Assembly (NCBI GenBank): GCA_964642855.1
Contig: CAZXSK010000119.1
Location: 1-5,186 of the forward strand
DNA: 5,186 nucleotides
Source of the DNA: CAZXSK01 sp964642855
GTDB taxonomy: Bacteria; Planctomycetota; Phycisphaerae; SM23-33
Direction: 5' to 3'
Below are positions 1-5,186 of this stretch, one piece after another. Position 1 is the stretch's first letter, and each line of letters starts with the position of its first letter. The notes under the pieces were generated by a model. That model was not told the DNA's origin and did no database searches. It was given only the letters and a program-made list of their open reading frames with translations. Both the position numbers and the translations under genes were made by a program.

Positions 1-1838
1 AAGCGCGCGGAGGCTTCCTGCTCGTCGGCGGGGACAGCGATTGGTTCGCTGACGGCCGATCGGTCCCATAGGTCGACGGCGCGGATCCGGTAGAACCCTC
101 CCGTCCCGTCTGCAGGCAGCATGCAGGAGTTACACACGAGCGTTGGCGTGTCGATACGCTTCCAGGGGCCGCCCTTGTCAGCAGATCGCTGCACCTCGTA
201 GGTCTTCAGCGTATAGTCGGCTGAGCCTTTCCACGTCAGCAGGTGCTCCGGGCCGTACAGTCCGGGAAACACGTCGACGCGCAGCTTGCTCGGAGCAGCC
301 GGGCCGCTCTCACTCCGTGGCGTGAGCAGAAAAAGGCTGACGCTGTCGGCGGGCATGGTCACATCGAACGTGAGCTTGCCGTCCGCGACGGAAATCTTCC
401 TCGGCGCGGCCGCGTAGGCGAGTTCCATCTCGCGGCGGAGTTTGGCCAGCGCCTCGGCCGTGGGTGTCGTCGTGCGGGGCCAGACACGATAGGGATTGCT
501 CGTTTTCTGATCGTGGCGGAGATGCGAGAGCATGAGGGTCTGGTCGGGCAGGCCGTTGAGCTTGACGGTCACCGTGTGGGTTGCCCTGCCATCGTTGAAC
601 GCCAGCACCGCCACCTGCCCGTTGGCCGCGGAATTGCGAGTCGCCAGCACGCCGACGCCGTTGCGGACGTCGGGATTTCCTTTGACGGCCAGCCGCCCGT
701 CCCCGAGCTTCGCCAGCGAGGTGAACACGGTATGGGCGGGCTTCTTGATCAGCGCAAACCTGTCTTTCTCGCGAAAGAGGATCATCTGGGTTCGCCGGTC
801 CCAGCTGTCGGAAAGGAAACCGCTGTCGTTGCTGCAGAAGAAGGGCTGCCCCATTCCCTCGATGATCCGCAGCTGCTCCTGGTAGATCGCGTTGGCGGTC
901 CACGCGGCGAACTTCGGCCCGCGGGCCCATTCGTGTTTGTTGTTCCAGCCGTTCCATGGATCGTGCTCGGTGTTGACGAAGGGCACGTCCTTGTAGGAGG
1001 GGAAGTCCTTGCGGATTTTCTTGATCATGCCGATCTCGCTGTCGACCATGTCCGTCGCAGCGGCCTTGATATGACCTGAAACAAACCCGACGGTGTGCTC
1101 CTTCTTGCCCGTGAAGATGTTCTCGGTGTTCTCCAGGAGCTTCACGAAATCGTAGGGGTTCTTACGGTAGATGGCCGCCGGCCCACCGAACCTGCGAGCG
1201 AACCGCTTGTCCACGTCGGCCAGGCCTTTGGTGACCGCGTCCCAGTAGGCCACCCCCGCCTCGTTCCACTTGAGTTGCCCCTCGTTGGGCGACTCCCACC
1301 ACCAGCTGGCCACCTCTTCGCGGCCGTAGCGTTTCACGAAGTGCTCGGCCAGTGCGCGGGTTACCGCCCGGTGGTGCTCGGCCTCCTTGAGCGAGCGGGC
1401 CCCGCGGCGATTGCTGATGAGCTCGCTGCCGCGCCCCTTGTAATCGAACTCGAAGTGGTGCTTGAGCCCGTACCGCAGCAGAATGTCGGTCGCTGCGTCG
1501 AGCTTCGACCATTCGTAGACGATCGCGTTGCCGTCGCGCTTCGCGCCGATGAGGTTCAGCGTCCGGTGGATGCGGGCATATTCAAGCCCCTCGTGCGGAA
1601 CCGACCCGGCGTAGGCCATGTAGACCTGGTAATGGTCTTTGAAGAGATTCCACGCCGGCGAGAAGCCGAAGCGGTTCCAGAAGTTCTCCATCTTGTGAAC
1701 CGGCTTGGAGCAGTCCACCTCTACGGTGAGAGCGACCGATTCGCTTGCCTGGTCGGCAGAAGCATCCGCCAGCAGGGCCAGCACCGAGATTACAAGAGCA
1801 GCGAGAATCACAGCGGATCGACGAAAGGTTTCAGCCAT
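1..1838 (-). CDS. Secreted GH39 alpha-L-iduronidase-like glycosidase (3' end beyond window)
   Basis: Likely a retaining exo-glycosidase removing terminal alpha-L-iduronate, acting outside the cytoplasm. The frame is open for 612 codons from ATG 1838 to the left edge with no stop, so the C-terminus is cut off; the human enzyme is about 650 residues, so probably little is missing. Residues 1-28 form a signal peptide (FRR, hydrophobic stretch, ASA|D). The (beta/alpha)8 domain follows, with YMAYAGSVPHEG (73-84), acid/base motif WWWESPNEG (E186), SGHIK (254-258), nucleophile motif NTEHDPWNGW (E291), and SNDSGFL to DRRT (336-350). A beta-sandwich and then a fibronectin-III-like domain (about 515-603, with FYRIRAVDLW at 582-591) complete it. 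This order and these motifs match human IDUA. The start is supported by the signal peptide and by GGAG nine bases upstream. It is the last visible gene of a probable operon. GH39 also contains beta-xylosidases and arabinose-releasing enzymes, so the family is near certain but the substrate is inferred. Confidence 0.88.
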   Translation of the reverse strand, partial: MAETFRRSAVILAALVISVLALLADASADQASESVALTVEVDCSKPVHKMENFWNRFGFSPAWNLFKDHYQVYMAYAGSVPHEGLEYARIHRTLNLIGAKRDGNAIVYEWSKLDAATDILLRYGLKHHFEFDYKGRGSELISNRRGARSLKEAEHHRAVTRALAEHFVKRYGREEVASWWWESPNEGQLKWNEAGVAYWDAVTKGLADVDKRFARRFGGPAAIYRKNPYDFVKLLENTENIFTGKKEHTVGFVSGHIKAAATDMVDSEIGMIKKIRKDFPSYKDVPFVNTEHDPWNGWNNKHEWARGPKFAAWTANAIYQEQLRIIEGMGQPFFCSNDSGFLSDSWDRRTQMILFREKDRFALIKKPAHTVFTSLAKLGDGRLAVKGNPDVRNGVGVLATRNSAANGQVAVLAFNDGRATHTVTVKLNGLPDQTLMLSHLRHDQKTSNPYRVWPRTTTPTAEALAKLRREMELAYAAAPRKISVADGKLTFDVTMPADSVSLFLLTPRSESGPAAPSKLRVDVFPGLYGPEHLLTWKGSADYTLKTYEVQRSADKGGPWKRIDTPTLVCNSCMLPADGTGGFYRIRAVDLWDRSAVSEPIAVPADEQEASAR

Positions 1839-1981
1839 GGCGATTTGCTCCGTTTGGGAAAGCGGTTTTCTTGAGGCAACACGCTGTGATCGCTTCGGCC
1901 TGCCCAACGGGCGTGGCGAGGCCCCGAGGCGGGGTCGGCCTTCGGCTTTGTGGTTTCGAGTGGGGGCCTTGCCGTTCCCTG
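1839..1981 (-). other. Intergenic gap with two small hairpins
   Basis: This 143-base gap separates the propeller stop from the GH39 start. Two short inverted repeats are visible: CCCCG-AGG-CGGGG at 1922-1934 and GCCC-AAC-GGGC at 1902-1912. Neither is followed by a U-run on the minus strand, so neither looks like an intrinsic terminator, and downstream transcription probably continues. They could affect mRNA processing or stability, or simply reflect GC-rich sequence. No convincing promoter was seen. Confidence 0.3.
1848..1851 (-). promoter_or_regulatory. Ribosome binding site of the GH39 gene
   Basis: GGAG on the minus strand lies nine bases before ATG 1838. It is short but well placed, and it agrees with the signal peptide that begins at this ATG. 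Confidence 0.5.
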
Positions 1982-3547
1982 TCATTGATCGTCCTTCTTA
2001 CGGAGATCATAGCAGACGAGCCTGCTCTTGCCTCGCACGACCAGGCGGCCGTCGGCGAGGGCGGCGGTGGCGCCGGTGGCGAACGAGATCGGCTTGATGT
2101 GTCCGACGAAGGAGAAGTCCGTGGGGTCAGCCTTCCAGACCGCGAACCTGCCGCTCCAGTTCTTGTCGGCCGTTCGGTACATCATCCAGTCACCAACGCA
2201 GACCATTGACGACATCGCACACGTACCACCGTACGGGCACTTCCGACTGCCTTCCCTGTCTCTTATTCTGCCCCCCCCGCTGGTGCCACCGATGACCTGC
2301 TCGGCTTCGATCTTCCCCGTTTCCAGGTTGACGCAATGGATGCGGCAGTAACCCTTCTCACGGGCCAGGAAGTAGACGTACCCGTTGTGAATCGCCATAC
2401 TGGCGCAGGCGCTGTCGTATCCGTCCGGCAGGCTCCACTGCAGCTCCACGCTGTTCTGGTCGCCCGCGACGCAGATCAGCCCCCGGTTTTCGCCGTCGAC
2501 CGTGCCGTCCGGGTAGACGATGTACTTGCCGGACACGGCGGCTGAGCCATCGGCGCGACGACCGGTCCGGACTGATATGTCGAGCTTGTCCCCCACATTC
2601 CACAGGGCCTTGCCCGTCTCCGGATCGATGCAGGCACCGCCGGAGATGAGCAGATCGCGCTGACCGGGGCGCCAGCAGAGGTAGGAGTCGGGGCTGCGAT
2701 CATGCTGCCAGAGAATCTTGCCGGTGTCCTGCTTGAACGCGGTCATGCCCCCTCTTGCCCGGTGGCCGGTCTTGCAGACCACCACGTCCCCGGCGGTCAT
2801 TACGTGCCATTGCAGCTTTCCGTTGATGCCCCCTCCGACCGAGTTGGTCGGTTTGCCGGCCTTTCGCGCCTTCTCGATTCCCCCGGCGACATTGGCCGCC
2901 ACGTCCTTGTCCTTCCACTTCCACTTTGTCTTGCCGGTATCCGCGTCGAGGGCATACATGTGCCCCGATCGCCCATAGACGAACACCAGGCCGTTGGCCA
3001 CGGCGCAGGTCAGGTCTGTTCTCGGCCGGAACACATGGTCGCCGCAGATCTCCAGTTCGCGATTCCACAGGGTCTTGCCCGTATCGAGGTCCACGCAGAC
3101 GACGTAGTCTGCCACCAGAATGCTGGTGGCCCAAGCCACCCATTTCTCGTACGGCTCTTCGATGAACTCCTTGTCCCGCTCCCACAGCTCTTTGAAGTCC
3201 CGGTAATCCCGCTCGCGCATCTTGGTTGCCTTCTCGAGGTGATTCCGCGAGGGGGCATAGTAGTAGAGATAGGCCTTGCCGTCGGCAATCACGGGGCTGG
3301 CGCAGCCGCTTGCGGTAGGGTGTCCGGCGTAGGTCATGAACGTCGTCGTGTCGTTCTGCCAGGCCAGCCTTGCCTGGTCGGGGGAGGCGATCAGTTGCTC
3401 GGCGTTACCGCCGGCCGACCCGCTGCAGGTGGAGCCTCGCCAGCAGGGCCAATCGGAGAAGGTCGCGTCTTGCTCCTTCTGCTCGGCAACGACCGGGCAG
3501 AGACTCACAAGGACCGGTACGGCTGCTAGCAGTAGCGTTCGCGACAT
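1982..3547 (-). CDS. Secreted PQQ-like beta-propeller repeat protein
   Basis: A 521-residue exported protein of the PQQ-binding-like (quinoprotein/BamB-type) beta-propeller superfamily. No enzyme function is evident, so a binding or scaffolding role is inferred. Residues 1-21 are a signal peptide (MSRTLLLAAVPVLV, then VVA|E). The mature protein opens with SDWPCWRG (31-38), a variant of the WPQWRG-type motif seen in many planctomycete propellers. Blade signatures of the D-x-x-TGK-x-x-W type recur: DLDTGKTLW (153-161), DADTGKTKW (201-209), QDTGKILW (273-280), DPETGKALW (308-316) and the weaker NLETGKIEA (407-415). It ends in a typical closing strand, SRLVCYDLRK. A charged, probably helical insertion occupies about 99-136. 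The mature chain has about 17 cysteines and no CxxCH haem motif. The start at 3547 is chosen over an in-frame upstream ATG at 3583 because AGGAG sits six bases before it and the signal peptide begins there. It lies between two glycosidase genes on the same strand. Family assignment is firm; ligand unknown. Confidence 0.92.
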   Translation of the reverse strand: MSRTLLLAAVPVLVSLCPVVAEQKEQDATFSDWPCWRGSTCSGSAGGNAEQLIASPDQARLAWQNDTTTFMTYAGHPTASGCASPVIADGKAYLYYYAPSRNHLEKATKMRERDYRDFKELWERDKEFIEEPYEKWVAWATSILVADYVVCVDLDTGKTLWNRELEICGDHVFRPRTDLTCAVANGLVFVYGRSGHMYALDADTGKTKWKWKDKDVAANVAGGIEKARKAGKPTNSVGGGINGKLQWHVMTAGDVVVCKTGHRARGGMTAFKQDTGKILWQHDRSPDSYLCWRPGQRDLLISGGACIDPETGKALWNVGDKLDISVRTGRRADGSAAVSGKYIVYPDGTVDGENRGLICVAGDQNSVELQWSLPDGYDSACASMAIHNGYVYFLAREKGYCRIHCVNLETGKIEAEQVIGGTSGGGRIRDREGSRKCPYGGTCAMSSMVCVGDWMMYRTADKNWSGRFAVWKADPTDFSFVGHIKPISFATGATAALADGRLVVRGKSRLVCYDLRKKDDQ

Positions 3548-3553
3548 TGGCTT

Positions 3554-3558
3554 CTCCT
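3554..3558 (-). promoter_or_regulatory. Ribosome binding site fixing the propeller start
   Basis: AGGAG on the minus strand lies six bases before ATG 3547. The alternative in-frame ATG at 3583 has no such site, and starting there would put a charged stretch before the signal peptide. Confidence 0.7.
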
Positions 3559-3613
3559 GTCCTGGATTCATCTGAATAGGCATAGCGCTGCGTGAGGATG
3601 GCTTGGAGGGACT

Positions 3614-5077
3614 CTACTCCTTGGGAGCAATGAAGCGGATATTCTCCGTGTGCTTCATTTCGAAATCAGCCTGCTCAGGCTTGGTGACGACTTTCCCCTC
3701 GATAACGAGATTCTCGAACGTCACGTTGCTGATCTTGTGGGCGTCGTCGTAGCCGGCCACGCGGGGGGTTCGCCCTTCCTTGCGGGTGATCTTCTTGAGG
3801 TTTACGTTCTTCACCAGCACGTCATGGATGGTCCCCAGACCTCTCCGCTTCTGGATGACGAAGTCGATCGCTCTGCCGAATGCGTAGTCACATCGGATGT
3901 TCTCGAAGGTGATATTGGACACCTCGGCCCCGTCGCGGAGTTGGATGATCATCGGGCGCTCGGCGGCCACGATGTCCATGTTGCGGTAGGTGATGTTCCG
4001 GAAGTGGTTGGCATTGGTCTCGGTGCCGATCTTCACGGCCCCGTACTTGAGGCACTGCAGCATCCCATACTCGGCGAGGATGTCGGAGACCTCCTCAGTC
4101 TTCGATCTTTTGCGCTGGCGGAAGCTCTTGGTGGCGATGCAATCGTCCTGGGTGACGATGTACACGTGCCGGATCGTGATCTTCTGCGAATCGACCGGGT
4201 CGATACCGTCCTTGCCGCCGAAGACGCGGTAGTGTTGCATCAGGACGTTACGGGAGCGGTCGAAACGGGTGTTCCAGTTGTAGTCGAAGTTCAGCGAGGT
4301 CAAATGCTCGATCCGCACGTTGTTGGCGTCGTTGCCGCGCAGGCACCCCATCTGGTTCCCCCCCTTCGATCCGGTGAAATCCAGCACGCCGTGTCCGATG
4401 AGCTTGACGTTCTCCACATCGTTGAGCAGGAAGCGGATCTGCCGGATGGTCGCCTCGGGGTGCAGGTTCAGCGTGACATTGCTCTTGAGGAACAGCTCGG
4501 CATCCTCGCTGCCGCCGTAGACTCCCGGCGGCACATACAGGGTTCCGCCGCCCGCTTTGTGAATGCGGTCGATCGCCGCCTGCAGAACGGCCGTCTGGTC
4601 GGTTTTTCCGCTGGCGTCTGCGCCCTTCTCGTCGGCGAGGCTGTGGACGTCCTTGCCGGAAGGCTTTTTGTAGGTCGGGTAGGTAAACAACGCCAAGGCC
4701 GGGTTGTCGTTGACGACCACGCGAAGGTCGGCCGGCTTCTTGAGGGTAATCTTCAGCTTATCGCCGTCGACCTCGGCTTTGTGCTCGACCCACCAGGGGC
4801 GAATGGAATACGCCTTCACCGGCTTGCCCTTGGCGGAAATGCTGACGGTCACCTCCCCGTCAAAGCCCAGCCGGGCCATGCGGAGGTCCTTCCAGAAGTG
4901 CTTGACCTCCATGGTCTTGCCACCGGCCGTCACCTTGTACACTTTGCAGGGCTTGCCGACTTCGGTCTTGTACGGGGTCACGCTGCCGCTGTCCGCCGAT
5001 GCATGAGTTGCCAGCATGACAAGCAGAACGCCAGCAACGGTCCAAGTGATCATTCGGCGCATAGTCCAATCGGGCAC
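3614..5077 (-). CDS. Secreted GH28/GH49-like beta-helix glycoside hydrolase (clan GH-N)
   Basis: Probable polysaccharide hydrolase of 487 residues with a right-handed parallel beta-helix, exported from the cytoplasm. Residues 1-28 are a signal peptide (MRRM, hydrophobic core, ASA|D). Residues about 33-133 form an N-terminal beta-sandwich resembling the GH49 dextranase/isopullulanase domain (YSIRPWWVEHKAEVDG, then ALALFTYP). The helix begins near 143 with the GADASGKTDQTAVLQAAID and GGGTLYVPPGVY pattern of pectate-lyase/GH28 folds. The catalytic region is KDGIDPVDS (289-297, D290 and D293) followed by QDDCIATKS (310-318, D311 and D312), the Asp arrangement of GH28. The usual GH28 His (GHG-type motif) is not seen: the matching place reads YGAVKIGTET (346-355). 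A clear RIK motif is also absent. NITYRNM and NITFENI coils follow. It is the first gene of the probable operon, 66 bases before the propeller gene. Polygalacturonase-like activity is possible, but the substrate is unknown. A GTG start is preferred because of its ribosome binding site; ATG 5062 is the alternative. Confidence 0.88.
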   Translation of the reverse strand: MPDWTMRRMITWTVAGVLLVMLATHASADSGSVTPYKTEVGKPCKVYKVTAGGKTMEVKHFWKDLRMARLGFDGEVTVSISAKGKPVKAYSIRPWWVEHKAEVDGDKLKITLKKPADLRVVVNDNPALALFTYPTYKKPSGKDVHSLADEKGADASGKTDQTAVLQAAIDRIHKAGGGTLYVPPGVYGGSEDAELFLKSNVTLNLHPEATIRQIRFLLNDVENVKLIGHGVLDFTGSKGGNQMGCLRGNDANNVRIEHLTSLNFDYNWNTRFDRSRNVLMQHYRVFGGKDGIDPVDSQKITIRHVYIVTQDDCIATKSFRQRKRSKTEEVSDILAEYGMLQCLKYGAVKIGTETNANHFRNITYRNMDIVAAERPMIIQLRDGAEVSNITFENIRCDYAFGRAIDFVIQKRRGLGTIHDVLVKNVNLKKITRKEGRTPRVAGYDDAHKISNVTFENLVIEGKVVTKPEQADFEMKHTENIRFIAPKE

Positions 5078-5082
5078 GTCGT

Positions 5083-5090
5083 ACCTCCTT
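5083..5090 (-). promoter_or_regulatory. Full Shine-Dalgarno AAGGAGGT fixing a GTG start
   Basis: AAGGAGGT, a full match to the anti-Shine-Dalgarno sequence, lies five bases before GTG 5077 on the minus strand. It is 20 bases from the next ATG at 5062, which is too far. It overlaps the frame that would be translated from ATG 5122 or TTG 5167, which argues against those longer starts. Confidence 0.75.
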
Positions 5091-5186
5091 TGTGCAGGGA
5101 ACATGCAAATGGGAATCTTCATTGCCCGTATCTTTAGCCCTTTCTGCCGAGCAAAGTTTCGCCCCAAGCGCGCACTTTATGGCGCA
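5091..5186 (-). other. Upstream leader of the beta-helix hydrolase gene, no clear promoter
   Basis: This stretch at the right edge probably holds the 5' leader and perhaps the operon promoter. The minus strand shows ACTTTG and AAGATA spaced by 17 bases, a weak resemblance to -35/-10 elements, and a GG-N10-GC pair that partly resembles sigma-54. Neither is strong enough to call. The upstream neighbour lies outside the window. Confidence 0.25.

Noticed and set aside
310..1512. Minus-strand open frames at 310-957 and 1162-1512
   Set aside because: They run in a different frame inside the GH39 gene. Their Arg-, Gly- and Gln-rich composition is typical of out-of-frame reading of GC-rich DNA.
243..1874. 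Plus-strand open frames of 278 and 259 codons
   Set aside because: Both are antisense to the GH39 gene, whose minus-strand reading gives a clear signal peptide, catalytic motifs and an FN3-like domain. The plus-strand products show no recognisable features.
1705..2209. Plus-strand open frames crossing the gap between the propeller and GH39 genes
   Set aside because: They overlap the ends of two well-supported minus-strand genes, have no ribosome site, and have a low-complexity Arg/Gly-rich composition.
2702..3529. Plus-strand open frame of 275 codons
   Set aside because: It is antisense to the propeller gene, which has five repeated blade motifs in the correct frame. No motif is seen in the plus-strand product.
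3484..3547. Lipoprotein signal in the propeller N-terminus (VSLC)
   Set aside because: The residue before Cys is Leu instead of Gly, Ala or Ser, and a normal VVA|E cleavage site follows, so an ordinary signal peptide is more likely.
3650..5137. Plus-strand open frame of 495 codons
   Set aside because: It lies opposite the beta-helix hydrolase gene, and its product is rich in Val, Leu, Asp and His with no domain pattern, signal peptide or ribosome site. It is a GC-rich antisense shadow.
5078..5167. Longer N-terminus of the beta-helix hydrolase from TTG 5167 or ATG 5122
   Set aside because: It would place 15 to 30 mostly polar residues before the signal peptide and run through the strong Shine-Dalgarno sequence.
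5146..5168. Sigma-54-like promoter, GG-N10-GC with TTGCT on the minus strand
   Set aside because: The spacing fits, but the first half lacks the TGGCAC consensus beyond GG, and such pairs occur by chance in GC-rich DNA.

Overview
The window reads as one stretch of a GC-rich bacterial chromosome in which every supportable gene lies on the minus strand. Transcription therefore runs from the right end to the left. The most likely source is a Planctomycetota bacterium or a relative in the PVC group. The reasons are a secreted PQQ-type propeller protein whose mature N-terminus carries a variant (DWPCWRG) of the DWPQWRG-type motif common in planctomycete proteins of this kind, the pairing of such a protein with secreted glycosidases, and the base composition. 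This taxonomic call is an inference.

Layout in the direction of transcription: (1) 5077-3614, a secreted right-handed beta-helix glycoside hydrolase of clan GH-N. It has a GH49-type N-terminal beta-sandwich and a GH28-like catalytic Asp set, and it starts at a GTG placed by a full AAGGAGGT Shine-Dalgarno. (2) After 66 bases, 3547-1982, a secreted, cysteine-rich PQQ-like beta-propeller protein. (3) After 143 bases containing two small hairpins, 1838 to the left edge, a secreted GH39 enzyme of the alpha-L-iduronidase type, 612 codons visible and open at the 3' end. Gene 3 is easy to miss because it has no stop codon inside the window.

The three genes probably form an operon for extracytoplasmic breakdown of a uronic-acid-containing polysaccharide. 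The beta-helix enzyme would cut the chain internally or trim it, the GH39 enzyme would remove terminal iduronate-like sugars, and the propeller would have a binding or scaffolding role. The strongest observation is that the GH39 protein aligns with human lysosomal alpha-L-iduronidase (IDUA) along its whole visible length, including the C-terminal fibronectin-III-like domain. It keeps counterparts of the residues that bind the iduronate ring and its carboxylate. Alignments were made by eye from memory of the human sequence. No RNA genes, mobile elements, CRISPR arrays or clear terminators are visible.
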